64,000 bases of DNA from NCBI GenBank assembly GCA_943789295.1, contig CALSTO010000001.1:434001-498000 (forward strand), written 5' to 3'. Position 1 is the stretch's first letter. Each line of letters starts with the position of its first letter. Below, in pieces: positions 34,254-43,420 of the stretch. The notes under the pieces are model-generated. The model worked only from the letters and a program-made list of their open reading frames with translations. It had not been told where the DNA came from and did no database searches. Source of the stretch: MAG-121220-bin8 sp002700465. Its GTDB lineage: Bacteria; Bacteroidota; Bacteroidia; Flavobacteriales; Flavobacteriaceae. The translations under genes and the position numbers were made by a program.

Positions 34254-35314
34254 TAAAAAAGATTTTCTATTCTATTTTTCTGAATAGATTGCCAACCAAT
34301 TTTACATAAAATTTCAGCAATCTTATTTAAATTCTTAAACTTTTCATTCGTTGTTAAACCTTTATTGTACCTAAAATAAATTTGTTGAACAATTACAGCT
34401 ATTTTAAAAAGTCCATAAACATAATAAAACACTAAATTATTCACAGCCTCTCCAGTCTGTTTTTCATACATTTCAACAACTTCAAGTCTTGATGGATTTC
34501 CCTCCAATGAAGTCGGGTAGTCAAAGGCTGTTTTAAGCCCCTTAGGGTCTGAAGCCATTGCCCAATAAGCTATTGATGTTCCTAAATCCATTAACGGATC
34601 TCCTATAGTACACATTTCCCAATCTAAAATTGAGTTAATCTTTGACCAAGAATCTGAACTGAAAACAACATTATCATATTTGTAATCGTTGTGTATTAAA
34701 CTGTGTTTGTATTGATTAGGTTGTTTATCATTAAGCCAGTTCATTATAAGCTTAGCTTCTTTTATATCATCCGTTGCTGCTTTTAAATACTGTTTTCCCC
34801 AATTTCTAACTTGTCTTTCTACATAGCCCTCTGGTTTTCCAAGTTCAGATAGTCCCAACTTCTTATAGTCCAGATTGTGTAACTCTACCATTGTATTTAA
34901 CCATGTCTTCGAAATAGTTGAATAATCTTTTGATGGAATCGTTCTTTCTTTTAATTCTCTAGGCGTTATTATTCTTCCATTAACTTTTTCCATTATATAA
35001 AATGGAGTTCCAATTATATTATTATCATCAGAGTAGGCGTAAACAATAGGAGCCTTGTTAAAGCCATTGTTTAAACCATTGAGTACTTTGTACTCTCTAC
35101 CCATATCGTGACCATAAACAGCACCTTTTGGCGGTTTTCTTATGACATATTCTTTTTCTTCTATATTGAGTTGGTATGTTAGATTTGAAAATCCATTAGA
35201 AAATTGTAAAACATCTAAATCACTTTTTATTTTAGAGATTAATCCATTTTTTTTTAGAAATTTTTTAAGATTAATTTCATTTAATTCTTCACCTTTTCTA
35301 ACTTTTTGTTTCAT
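34253..35314 (-). CDS. APH-type phosphotransferase (ACAD10/11 kinase-like)
   Basis: Protein of 353 residues with an aminoglycoside-phosphotransferase/choline-kinase-like fold. FSNGFSNLTYQL and EYVIRKPPKGAVYGHDMGREYKVLNGL form the N-lobe, SLIHNDYKYDNVVF is the catalytic loop (HNDxxxxN) and INSILDWEMCTIGDPLMDLG the metal-binding DxE. This is the family of the kinase domain of ACAD10/11 and of LvaA, which phosphorylates 4-hydroxyacyl-CoA. Its genomic neighbour, the acyl-CoA dehydrogenase at 36 kb, is of the matching ACAD10/11 type, with an SDR between them. Role in opening 4-hydroxy acids for beta-oxidation is inferred from this pairing. Confidence 0.85.
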   Translation of the reverse strand: MKQKVRKGEELNEINLKKFLKKNGLISKIKSDLDVLQFSNGFSNLTYQLNIEEKEYVIRKPPKGAVYGHDMGREYKVLNGLNNGFNKAPIVYAYSDDNNIIGTPFYIMEKVNGRIITPRELKERTIPSKDYSTISKTWLNTMVELHNLDYKKLGLSELGKPEGYVERQVRNWGKQYLKAATDDIKEAKLIMNWLNDKQPNQYKHSLIHNDYKYDNVVFSSDSWSKINSILDWEMCTIGDPLMDLGTSIAYWAMASDPKGLKTAFDYPTSLEGNPSRLEVVEMYEKQTGEAVNNLVFYYVYGLFKIAVIVQQIYFRYNKGLTTNEKFKNLNKIAEILCKIGWQSIQKNRIENLF

Positions 35315-35318
35315 GATT

Positions 35319-36077
35319 CTAAGCTGTTAATCCTCCATCCACTGAAATTGCTTGACCAGTTATAAAACTTGCTTCATCAGAACATAACCATAGCATCGTA
35401 TTTACTTGTTCCATCACATCAGCAAAACGTTTCATGGGAACATTTGCTTTTAGTTTTTCAGAAATTCCAGATTTTATTTTATCCATAGCAACTGGATCAA
35501 ACATAGGAGTAACTGTAAAAACTGGACAAATGGCGTTCACTCTAATATTGTTTTTTGCATATTCCATTGCTGCTGTTTTTGTGATTCCTACTACTGCATG
35601 TTTACTAGCAGAATATCCGGCAGCATTTGGTAACCCACGAATTCCAGCTATTGATGAAGTGTTTAAGATAACTCCATTACCTTGTTTGAGCATTATTGGA
35701 ATTTGATTTTTAATACAATAAAAAACTCCTGTAGAGTTTACCAGCATTGTTTTATCCCATGATTCCAAAGTTATGTCAGCTGTTTTAGCGTAGTCTCCAC
35801 CAACTCCAGCATTGTTTATTGCAACATCGAGTCTTCCAAATTTATCAACTATAAAATTCATTAAATCAACAACCATTTGAAAATTAGAAACATCGGCTTT
35901 GAAAAATGTTGCCTTTCCTTTATTATTTGTGATTTCTGAAACTGTATTTAATCCATTCTCTTTATTTACATCAGAAACAATTATGTTACCCCCTTCCTTA
36001 GCAAATGCTATTGCAGCCGCTTTTCCAATACCAGAACCACTTCCTGTTATCAGTACTATTTTATCTTTATACCTCAT
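35319..36077 (-). CDS. SDR family oxidoreductase
   Basis: Classical short-chain dehydrogenase of 252 residues. VLITGSGSGIGKAAAIAFAKEG is the cofactor motif (TGxxxGIG), NNAGVGG the structural motif, the catalytic Ser lies in LNTSSIAGIRG and Tyr/Lys in AAGYSASKHAVVG (YxxxK). VSDVN after the second strand suggests NAD preference (Asp). It lies between an APH kinase and an ACAD10/11-like dehydrogenase, overlapping the latter by 11 bases, so it is probably part of the same acyl-CoA pathway, oxidising a hydroxy intermediate. Substrate not determined. Confidence 0.9.
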   Translation of the reverse strand: MRYKDKIVLITGSGSGIGKAAAIAFAKEGGNIIVSDVNKENGLNTVSEITNNKGKATFFKADVSNFQMVVDLMNFIVDKFGRLDVAINNAGVGGDYAKTADITLESWDKTMLVNSTGVFYCIKNQIPIMLKQGNGVILNTSSIAGIRGLPNAAGYSASKHAVVGITKTAAMEYAKNNIRVNAICPVFTVTPMFDPVAMDKIKSGISEKLKANVPMKRFADVMEQVNTMLWLCSDEASFITGQAISVDGGLTA

Positions 36078-37275
36078 ATTGTTTTGCTAAATTTCTTCCT
36101 AGTTGAAACATATGAACCTCGTCTGGTCCATCCGCTAATCTGAGAACCCTAGCCATAGCATAATATCTTGCTAAAGGTGTGTCCTGACTAACTCCCATTC
36201 CTCCGTGAATTTGTATTGCTCTGTCAACCACATCGCAGGTCATTTGGGGAACTTGTATTTTTATCATGGCGATTAAGTTTTTAGCTTCTTTAGCTCCAAA
36301 CTTATCAATTTTATCCGCTGCCGCTAGAGTTAGCAACCTTGCCTGTTGAATTTCACATTCTGATTTTGCAATATCCTGTCTAACACTGCTAAATTTTATT
36401 AAATTTCTTCCAAATGCTTCCCTTTGATTTGCTCTTTTACACATCAATTCTAATGCTCTTTGTGCAACTCCTACCAACCTCATACAATGATGAATTCTTC
36501 CTGGACCTAATCTTCCTTGAGCAATCTCAAAACCCCTTCCTTCACCAAGTAAAATATTACTTGCTGGAACTCTAACATTAGTTAATTCTATCTCAGCGTG
36601 ACCCTCTGGTGAATCAACACTTCCAAAGACTTGTAATGGCCTTAAGATTTTAATTCCAGGCGTATCTGCTGGTACTAAAATCATACTTTGTTGTTTATGT
36701 TTTTCCGCATTAAAATCAGTTTTACCCATAAGGATATAAATCTTGCAATGAGGATTCATAGCACCTGATGACCACCATTTTCTACCGTTTATTACATAGT
36801 CATCTCCATCTTTTGTAATGGATGTTTGAATGTTAGTTGCATCTGATGAAGCAACTGCAGGTTCCGTCATTAAAAAAGCAGACCTTATCTCTCCATTCAT
36901 AATTGGTTTTAACCATTTTTCTTTTTGTTCTGTAGTTCCGTATTTTGCAATTGTTTCCATATTACCTGTATCTGGAGCATTACAATTGAAAACTTCAGAA
37001 GCCCATGTAAGTCTACCCATTTTTTCTGCTAAAGGGGCATATTCTAAATTACTATATCCAGGACTAAGATCTCCATAATAGGAGGGGAGAAATAAATTCC
37101 AAAGACCTTCTTTTTTTGCTTGTTTTTTCCAGTTTTCTAATTCAGGGTAATCTTCCCAGGGATTATTTTGGTGAAAATCGTACACTTTTTTTTCATGTGG
37201 AAAAAGATGTTTTTGCATAAAATCATCTACTTTTTTAATTAATTCCTCGGTTTTTTTTGGGTATTCAAAGTTCAT
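36067..37275 (-). CDS. Acyl-CoA dehydrogenase, ACAD10/11-like
   Basis: FAD enzyme of 402 residues. Features of the ACAD10/11 branch are visible: SEVFNCNAPDTGNMETIAKYGT, FLMTEPAVASSDATNIQTSI, VINGRKWWSSGAMNPHCKI, GRGFEIAQGRLGPGRIHHCMRLVG and the C-terminal ARVLRLADGPDEVHM. In this branch the enzyme works with an APH-type kinase (here at 34.3 kb) on phosphorylated 4-hydroxyacyl-CoA, eliminating phosphate, rather than simply desaturating. The C-terminal motif is ADGPDEVH instead of the YEGTSE motif of ordinary acyl-CoA dehydrogenases. It overlaps the downstream SDR by 11 bases. Confidence 0.9.
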   Translation of the reverse strand: MNFEYPKKTEELIKKVDDFMQKHLFPHEKKVYDFHQNNPWEDYPELENWKKQAKKEGLWNLFLPSYYGDLSPGYSNLEYAPLAEKMGRLTWASEVFNCNAPDTGNMETIAKYGTTEQKEKWLKPIMNGEIRSAFLMTEPAVASSDATNIQTSITKDGDDYVINGRKWWSSGAMNPHCKIYILMGKTDFNAEKHKQQSMILVPADTPGIKILRPLQVFGSVDSPEGHAEIELTNVRVPASNILLGEGRGFEIAQGRLGPGRIHHCMRLVGVAQRALELMCKRANQREAFGRNLIKFSSVRQDIAKSECEIQQARLLTLAAADKIDKFGAKEAKNLIAMIKIQVPQMTCDVVDRAIQIHGGMGVSQDTPLARYYAMARVLRLADGPDEVHMFQLGRNLAKQYEV

Positions 37276-37286
37276 AGAATTATAAT

Positions 37287-38073
37287 TTATTGCATTGATA
37301 TTTGTGGAGCGTTCATTAGTCCTCCGTCGTTAACTATTGTTGTTCCTGTCATATATGAGCTTGCGTCGGAAGCTAAAAATACAGCTAATCCTGCCATTTC
37401 ATCTGTTGAAGAAGCTCTTCCAAGGGGACAATTTTTTAAAAAACTATTTCTTGACACTTCGTTTTCTAATAGTGCTGCGCTTAATTTTGTTTTTACGTAT
37501 CCAGGACATATTATATTGACTCTAATATTATGTCTTCCCCACTCAATTGCTTGATTTTTTCCAGCCATAATTAATGCCGTTTTACTAATATTATAAGCGG
37601 CCATAAAGGCACTAGGGTGAAGACCTTCAATTGAACTAATATGTATAATACTTCCTCCACCTTGTTTTTTCATGTGAGGATAAACTAAGTTACTTAGTTC
37701 TATAGCCGAATTAACATTAATGTCCATTGTTTTTTGATAAAGGTTTACAGGCATCTTACTAATTGGTCCAAAATATGGATTGGTACCTGCATTGTTTATT
37801 AATATATCAATACGACCATATTTTTCGATTACTTTTTCAACAAGTTTTACTCTATCATCATGCTTGGCAACATGACATTCAATAGAACCTGCTTTTAAGC
37901 CAAGTTCAGTGAACTCTTTAGCTACCTGTCAACAGCTTCTTGTTTTCTGCTACTGACAATAACGGTTGCACCAAATTCTGCTAATCCCTGAGCCATTGCC
38001 TTCCCAATTCCTTTTGATGCTCCTGTAATTACAGCAACTTTATTATTTAAATCAAATTTTTCTTTAATCATGT
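37287..38073 (-). pseudogene. SDR family oxidoreductase, frameshifted
   Basis: Reading from ATG 38073 gives MIKEKFDLNNKVAVITGASKGIGKAMAQGLAEFGATVIVSSRKQEAVDR and then a stop (TAG at about 37924). Dropping into the next frame continues VAKEFTELGLKAGSIECHVAKHDD...IDILINNAGTNPYFGP and then the intact C-terminal 155 residues with IHISSIEGLHPS and AAYNISKTALIMA (YxxxK), ending INDGGLMNAP-like text. One missing base near 37925 explains the break. The whole SDR would be about 261 residues, of the dehydrogenase/reductase 4 (DHRS4-like) type. It starts ten bases after the sulfatase stop in the leftward operon. Real mutation and sequence error cannot be told apart. Confidence 0.85.
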
Positions 38074-38083
38074 TATTATTTTT

Positions 38084-39743
38084 TTAGTTAGCCCAAAATA
38101 TATATTCGTCAGTATTATTTACTTTTTCATCTAAAGTTTTATCAATAAAAATAGGCCAATCAAGCAAACTAGGCCATATTGGTTTAACTTGTTCAGATAA
38201 TTTATTACTCAATATTAGTTCAAGTTCATTTAGTTTTTCAAGATCAGATTTAAATAAGTTTATTTGTTCTGTTGGATCCTCATTCAGATTATAAAGCCAT
38301 TTTTTATTTTGAACTAAATCGACTTGCAGTTTCCATCCTTCTTTAATAATAAATGAATAATTCCCAGATTTATTAAATAAAATTCTTTCAGGCTCTCCTT
38401 CATTTTCTCCACTTAAATATGGAATAATATTAGCGCCATCAAACGCTATATCTTTTAAGTCGTTTCTATTCATGTCAACTCCAGCTACACTTGCCACAGT
38501 TGAGAATATATCTAAATTTGAAACTCTTCCATTATATGTTTTCCCTTTAGGAATTTTGTTTGGGTAACTAACTATGTATGGAACATGAACACCGCCTTCA
38601 AAATGAGTTAATTTCCATCCTCTGTAAGGTTTGTTTAAATCAGGTAATCCAATGTAACCTGGAGCGCCGTTATCACTTGTAAAAATGATAATTGTGTTGT
38701 CATCAATATTATTTTTTTTAAGTACATCTCTTATTTTACCAACTCCTCTATCAACTGTCATTACCATTGACGCTAAGACTCTTTCCTCATGATTTTCAAT
38801 AAAAGATAATTTTTCATAATCTTCTTTTTTGGCTTGAAGAGGACTATGAACAGCCCAATAGGCTAGGTATAAAAAAAATGGTCTGTTTTTGTTCTTTTCT
38901 ATTACTTTTACTGCTTCATCTGTTAAATAATCGGTCAAATGTCCATCAGGATTCATTCTTGGTCCTTCATTAAAATTAACAGCATATGGTAAATTTCCCC
39001 AAAGAACTTTATCAATCGGATCAAAATTCTAATTTAGCATTTATTACATTTTCATCATCTTCAGGTAAAAACAAAGAGCCTTGATCAATTCTGAGACTTT
39101 CATCAAAACCATGTTTTCTTGGTAAAAAGTCATTGGCGTGACCCAGATGCCATTTTCCAATATGAATGTTATGATAACCTTCGGGTTTTAGCATTTCTGC
39201 AATAGTTTTTTCGGATTGTGGAAGGCCCATTTGTTCAATATCAATAATATTTTCTTCTCTTTTATCGTAATATACACCATCAGCTACCTCATTTTTCTTT
39301 GAAAAAAGACTTATTGCTTTCATCATACTAGAGGTAGTTGGAGTAAACTCATATCCAAATCGAGTAGGAAACCTTCCAGTTAAAAGAGAGGCTCTGGATG
39401 GAGAACAAATTGGGCTTGAGGAGTATCCATTTGTACAGAGCACACCATCTTTAGCTAAATTATCTATATTGGGTGTTTTGAAATTTCCATTTGACATTCC
39501 CCCACCATAAGAACTAATTTGGTTGAAACCTAGATCATCCACAAGAACTACAATAATGTTAGGTTTAGAGCTTGTTCTTGTTTTAGGTCCATCTTCCCAA
39601 TTAATTTGAACATTTTCATAGATTGGATTTTTAATTTGTGCTATATATTTTGGCATTTTATACCAGTTTTGAGAAAACCAAATTCCTATTGAAGCAACAA
39701 TTAAAACGAAAATTAGTAAAAATTTAAAAAGTTTACGCATCAT
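38084..39743 (-). pseudogene. Membrane-anchored S1 sulfatase, frameshifted
   Basis: Two frames form one sulfatase of about 550 residues. The N-terminal part (240 residues, from ATG 39743) has an anchor helix KLFKFLLIFVLIVASIGIWF, VVLVDDLGFNQ, SSSPICSPSRASLLTGRFPTR with Cys113, and IGKWHLGHANDFLPRKHGF; it ends in a TGA at 39021-39023. The rest continues DPIDKVLWGNLPYAVNFNEGPRMNPDGHLTDYL and holds FTSDNGAPGYIGLPD and HFEGGVHVPYIVSYP. Removing one T in a short run near 39021-39025 joins them. It overlaps the nitronate-monooxygenase-like gene start by four bases and is in the TetR-linked operon, so the operon is likely to act on a sulfated compound. Confidence 0.85.
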
Positions 39744-40708
39744 TTAGTCTTATATTCTTTTAATATATCTGCACAAGTTTCTATTGATTTAATTCCCCCA
39801 ACTCCTTTTCCTGCTTGCCAAAATTTAACATTATCATCAAATGCAGTTTTACTGTAATTTTTTAAGCCTTTACTCATTAAATACATTCGTGCATATTTTT
39901 TAAGCTTAGGTCTTTTGAGCATAAAATTAATAATTGGACCTGTTCTAAGGCCACCTCTCATTATATCGTTTGTTTTTATAACAGATGAATTATTACCTGC
40001 AACTTTATTAGTCCAGACAATATCTTTTTCTTCAGAATCAACGATAGCCTGTTTGTAGCTGTCTGTAACTATACATTCTTTAGAAGCTAAAAATCTTGTC
40101 CCAAGTTGAACACCAGCATATCCCATTTCTAAAACCTTATCATAATCGTCACGATTTCCAATTCCGCCTGCACACACCAAAGGAATTTTCACATCCTTTA
40201 ATTCTTCTATAAATTTTTCAGCTGATTGAATTCCTGTTTGTCCTCCAGCTCTCCAATTGATACAGTTTAATCCATCAACTCCACAGTCTACCATAGCTAA
40301 AGCTACTTTTTTGTTGGGTACGTCGTGATAGACTTTTATTCCGTTTTTTTTCGCAATTTTTACAATTTCATGAGGTTTACCTAAAGAGGTTAAAAAAAAC
40401 TTAATACCTTCTTCAATGGATATATCCATCCATTCCTTCATTTGATCGTGATATTTTTTATTAGCACCACCAAAAATTGTAAAATTTACTCCAAATGGTT
40501 TATCAGTAAGTTTTTTAATTAGTTTTAAACCTTCTCTAAAATCATGTCCATATAATGATGTAAGTGCAACAGGTTGAACCACTCCAAAACCTCCAGCTTC
40601 AGAAGCAGCCGCAATTAGTTCTGGATTAGATCCAGGATACATTGGACCACAAACCACAGGAATTGATGCACCAGTATCTTTTAAAAATTGTTTAGTTGTT
40701 GATTTCAT
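39740..40708 (-). CDS. Nitronate monooxygenase family (NPD-like) flavoprotein
   Basis: TIM-barrel FMN enzyme of 322 residues, of the 2-nitropropane dioxygenase family. VCGPMYPGSNPELIAAASEAGGFGVVQ at the start, the phosphate-binding PLVCAGGIGNRDDYDKVLEMGYAGVQLGTRFLAS, and GLNCINWRAGGQTG in the usual GHxG position (here RAGGQTG, so the catalytic His is replaced) are visible. True nitronate oxidation is therefore doubtful; relatives include enoyl reductases and the steroid enzyme IpdC. It sits between an acyl-CoA dehydrogenase and a sulfatase in one operon, which favours a role in redox chemistry on a CoA-linked or sterol-like substrate. Confidence 0.85.
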   Translation of the reverse strand: MKSTTKQFLKDTGASIPVVCGPMYPGSNPELIAAASEAGGFGVVQPVALTSLYGHDFREGLKLIKKLTDKPFGVNFTIFGGANKKYHDQMKEWMDISIEEGIKFFLTSLGKPHEIVKIAKKNGIKVYHDVPNKKVALAMVDCGVDGLNCINWRAGGQTGIQSAEKFIEELKDVKIPLVCAGGIGNRDDYDKVLEMGYAGVQLGTRFLASKECIVTDSYKQAIVDSEEKDIVWTNKVAGNNSSVIKTNDIMRGGLRTGPIINFMLKRPKLKKYARMYLMSKGLKNYSKTAFDDNVKFWQAGKGVGGIKSIETCADILKEYKTK

Positions 40709-41847
40709 TATTTTAGTAATTTTCTTGAAATTATAATTTTTTGAATTTCTGAGGTTCCCTCATAAATTTGAGTGATTTTTGCATCTCTCATTAATCTTTC
40801 TACGTGGTATTCCTTTACAAAGCCATTTCCACCATGAATTTGGACAGCTTCAACTGTATGTTTCATTGCCATTTCAGATGCGTATAATTTTGCCATTGAA
40901 CTTGAATAACCATAATCAAGATTTTTATCTTTATTTATAGCACTTTTATGGACTAATAATCTAGCTGCTTCAATATCTGTAGCCATATCTGCTAATTTGA
41001 AAGCTATTCCTTGATGTTGACTTATAGGTTTTCCAAACGTTTTTCTTTGTTTGGAGTATTCCAGTGCCATCTCATAAGCTCCCTCTGCCAACCCAAGAGC
41101 TTGGGCTGCTATACCAATTCTTCCTCCCTCTAACGTTTTCATTGCGTATTTAAATCCAAAACCTTCAGGCCCTAGTCTGTTTTCTTTTGGAACAATCACA
41201 TCTTGAAAAATAACAGAACATGTGTCAGAGGATCTAATACCCAATTTATCTTCTTTTGGTCCACAAGAAATTCCATTTGTATCGCTATCAATAACAAATG
41301 CATTAATTCCTCTGTGTCCCAAATCTAAATTGCTTTGAGCGATAACAACATAAATATCGGCTTTTAGTCCATTGGTTATCCAATTTTTGACTCCGTTTAA
41401 AACATAATGATCACCTTTATCAATTGCTGTTGTTTTTTGCTGAGTTGCATCTGATCCCGATTCTGGCTCGGACAAGCAAAAGGCACCAATTTTTTTTCCA
41501 ATTGCAAGAGGTTTTAAAAATTTTTCTTTTTGTTCTTCTGTTCCATATTCTTCAATTCCCCAACAAGCTAATGAATTATGAGCCGATAAAATTACTGAAC
41601 AAGAGTTGTCGATTTTTGAAATTTCTTCAACAGCCAAGGCATATGAAATTGTATCCATTCCGCCTCCTCCATATTTGGTTGATACGGTCATTCCAAGAAA
41701 CCCCAATTCAGCCATTCTTTTGACTTGTTTCTCTGGATATTCACATTTTGAGTCACGTTCAATAACACCTTCTTTAAGTTCGTTTTGAGCAAAATCTCTT
41801 GCCGCTTGTCTTATCATTAAATGTTCTTCACTAAGTTCAAAATTCAT
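40708..41847 (-). CDS. Acyl-CoA dehydrogenase (short/branched-chain type)
   Basis: FAD-dependent acyl-CoA dehydrogenase of 379 residues catalysing alpha,beta-desaturation in beta-oxidation. MNFELSEEHLMIRQAARDFAQNELKEGVIERD is the N-terminal helix bundle, CLSEPESGSDATQQKT the FAD loop, YALEEISKIDNSCSVILSAHNSL-like text an active-site stretch, and QIYEGTSEIQKIIISR carries the catalytic Glu. VHIQGGNGF-type text (AVQIHGGNGFVKEYHVERLMRD) precedes it. It overlaps the nitronate-monooxygenase-like start by one base and is preceded by the unknown DUF1330-like gene by three bases. The substrate chain cannot be told from sequence alone. Confidence 0.93.
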   Translation of the reverse strand: MNFELSEEHLMIRQAARDFAQNELKEGVIERDSKCEYPEKQVKRMAELGFLGMTVSTKYGGGGMDTISYALAVEEISKIDNSCSVILSAHNSLACWGIEEYGTEEQKEKFLKPLAIGKKIGAFCLSEPESGSDATQQKTTAIDKGDHYVLNGVKNWITNGLKADIYVVIAQSNLDLGHRGINAFVIDSDTNGISCGPKEDKLGIRSSDTCSVIFQDVIVPKENRLGPEGFGFKYAMKTLEGGRIGIAAQALGLAEGAYEMALEYSKQRKTFGKPISQHQGIAFKLADMATDIEAARLLVHKSAINKDKNLDYGYSSSMAKLYASEMAMKHTVEAVQIHGGNGFVKEYHVERLMRDAKITQIYEGTSEIQKIIISRKLLK

Positions 41848-41850
41848 TTA

Positions 41851-42687
41851 TTATATATTTTTTGTAGCGTATAAATTATAATTTCTTTTCAAACCTGCTT
41901 CACGATGTACTAAACCTTTGGAATAGCCAGGTATTTTTTCAAGCTCAAGCATTTTACATGCTTTAGTATATTCGGCAATTCCTACAGCTTGCCATTTACC
42001 TTGGGTATCAAAAGGTACATTATATTCTATTAATGAATCACCAATAATTCTTCCATTGAATGCAAAATCACCACCTAGTAGGATTACACTTTTAAAAGCC
42101 TGCGGTCCATATTTTTCAACATATGCTTCCCTTCCAGTAATCGAAATGGATTTGTTTTTGTATTGAGCCATTTCTTTTACTTCTACAAGATTAATCATGT
42201 AAGCTTTTTTTGTTGATTTTTCATTTAACAAGCGTTCTGCCTGTTTTTTACTTGGAAGTATATTTGATTTGGAATTACTGAGGTTATGTAACTCGGTCTT
42301 AGATGACTTTATTAGTTCAAAAAAATAGCCAATAGGTCTTAATAGCTTTAAAAAATTTACAAAGAGTCGTGGCAAGTTTTTTGGCAAAAGATTAAATACT
42401 TGAACTCCTTGTAAATCAATTTTACCAACACCATTTTTATAATATTTATCGAGTTCAAATTTATCTTTGAATTCAACTATTAATACATCTGACCAATAAT
42501 CTTCTTTTCCAATATTGGTATAATGACAATCAAACCAATTAATAATTTTTAATTTTTTATTTAAGAGACTAATTTTTAGTTCATCTTTAACTTTGGGTAT
42601 AGTAATTTTAATAAATATGACTAATACGATTTTATTCGTATTTTCATGATCATTAAGTTTAGAAGGATCAGGAAAAATATTTACCAT
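41851..42687 (-). CDS. Hypothetical protein with tandem DUF1330-like (dimeric alpha/beta barrel) domains
   Basis: Protein of 278 residues, first gene of the leftward operon under the TetR divergent promoter. The C-terminal half (AYMINLVEVKEMAQYKNKSISITGREAYVEKYGPQAFKSVILLGGDFAFNGRIIGDSLI then WQAVGIAEYTKACKMLELEKIPGYSKGLVHREAGLKRNYNL) looks like a dimeric alpha/beta-barrel of the DUF1330 type; the N-terminal half (VFIKITIPKVKD...WFDCHY...DVLIVEFKDKFELDKYY) may be a diverged copy. No catalytic residues are known for the family. The gene is three bases before an acyl-CoA dehydrogenase. Function unknown. Confidence 0.6.
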   Translation of the reverse strand: MVNIFPDPSKLNDHENTNKIVLVIFIKITIPKVKDELKISLLNKKLKIINWFDCHYTNIGKEDYWSDVLIVEFKDKFELDKYYKNGVGKIDLQGVQVFNLLPKNLPRLFVNFLKLLRPIGYFFELIKSSKTELHNLSNSKSNILPSKKQAERLLNEKSTKKAYMINLVEVKEMAQYKNKSISITGREAYVEKYGPQAFKSVILLGGDFAFNGRIIGDSLIEYNVPFDTQGKWQAVGIAEYTKACKMLELEKIPGYSKGLVHREAGLKRNYNLYATKNI

Positions 42688-42722
42688 ATTTATTTAAATT
42701 ACCACAATTTAACTGTTCTTTA

Positions 42723-42754
42723 TAAATTTAGTATTTTTATACTAATTATACAAA
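42723..42754 (-). promoter_or_regulatory. Promoter of the 42.7-32 kb operon
   Basis: On the minus strand TTTG (42754-42751), exactly 20 bases, then TAAATTTA (42730-42723), one base off TAnnTTTG. The TetR-type palindrome lies in the spacer and overlaps the -7 element, the classical place for repression. Predicted leader of about 28 bases before ATG 42687. Confidence 0.6.
42728..42745. promoter_or_regulatory. TetR operator candidate: TTAGTAT-N4-ATACTAA
   Basis: TTAGTATTTTTATACTAA has perfect 7-base arms around TTTT. It lies in the 82-base gap between the leftward operon and the TetR gene. The same arms recur at three other places in the window (49039-49062, 52890-52907, 56158-56175), always directly upstream of a leftward transcription unit. 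Confidence 0.75.
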
Positions 42755-42769
42755 GTCTTATAGGTTAAA

Positions 42770-43417
42770 ATGAGTACTACAAGAATAAAAATAGTTGAAA
42801 GCTCGATTTTATTATTTAACAATAAAGGATTGGCTAATGTAAGATTACAAGATATTGCTGAATATAATAATATAAGTCCAGGTAATTTAACTTATCATTT
42901 TAAAACAAAGAAGGATTTAATGGAGTATATAATTTATTATATGATTAGAAAATTAGTTGAAATCGAAAATACTCAACGAGAATCTTTAAAACATATGTCA
43001 CTTTATAAAATTTTAAGAAATAATCTTACTTTTTTATTTAATTACAGATTCTTTTTTAGAGATATTCTTGAAATTATAAATTTAGTTCCAAACGCTAAAT
43101 CGGTCTATAAAGATGTAATAATAATTAATGAAAAATTTTCGATTGAGTACATTAACATAAGTATTAAAAATGGCTATATGAAAAAAGAAGCGTTTGATGG
43201 CCAGTACAGAACATTTGCTAGAAATAATTGGGCCATTATTTCTTCTTCTTTAACTACTTGGGAGGTTCTAGATGACTCTAAAAATAGATATCATAATATA
43301 TTAGATGAAATAATGGGTCATTTCTATCCTTATTTAACCAATAAAGGACTAGAAAGGTATAATTCAAAACAGAAAGAAATTTCAAAAAAAATAGATAAGG
43401 ACTTTAAAAATCTATAA
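42770..43417 (+). CDS. TetR/AcrR-family transcriptional regulator
   Basis: Regulator of 215 residues. The N-terminal helix-turn-helix is typical: TRIKIVESSILLFNNKGLANVRLQDIAEYNNISPGNLTYHFKTKKDLMEYII (residues 4-55). The C-terminal ligand domain is helical and shares no obvious family name; TetR proteins of this kind often sense acyl-CoAs or lipids. It is the only rightward gene between two leftward blocks and faces the operon start at 42.7 kb across a palindrome, the usual arrangement for autoregulation. It is the best candidate controller of the 32-57 kb catabolic genes. Confidence 0.92.
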   Translation: MSTTRIKIVESSILLFNNKGLANVRLQDIAEYNNISPGNLTYHFKTKKDLMEYIIYYMIRKLVEIENTQRESLKHMSLYKILRNNLTFLFNYRFFFRDILEIINLVPNAKSVYKDVIIINEKFSIEYINISIKNGYMKKEAFDGQYRTFARNNWAIISSSLTTWEVLDDSKNRYHNILDEIMGHFYPYLTNKGLERYNSKQKEISKKIDKDFKNL

Positions 43418-43420
43418 CCT

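Noticed and set aside
31981..42687. A standard acyclic-terpene (Atu/Liu) degradation cluster
   Set aside because: TetR, acyl-CoA dehydrogenase, SDR and carboxylase beta subunit are present, but the alpha subunit, the enoyl-CoA hydratase and AtuA are missing, while sulfatases and the kinase pair do not fit.
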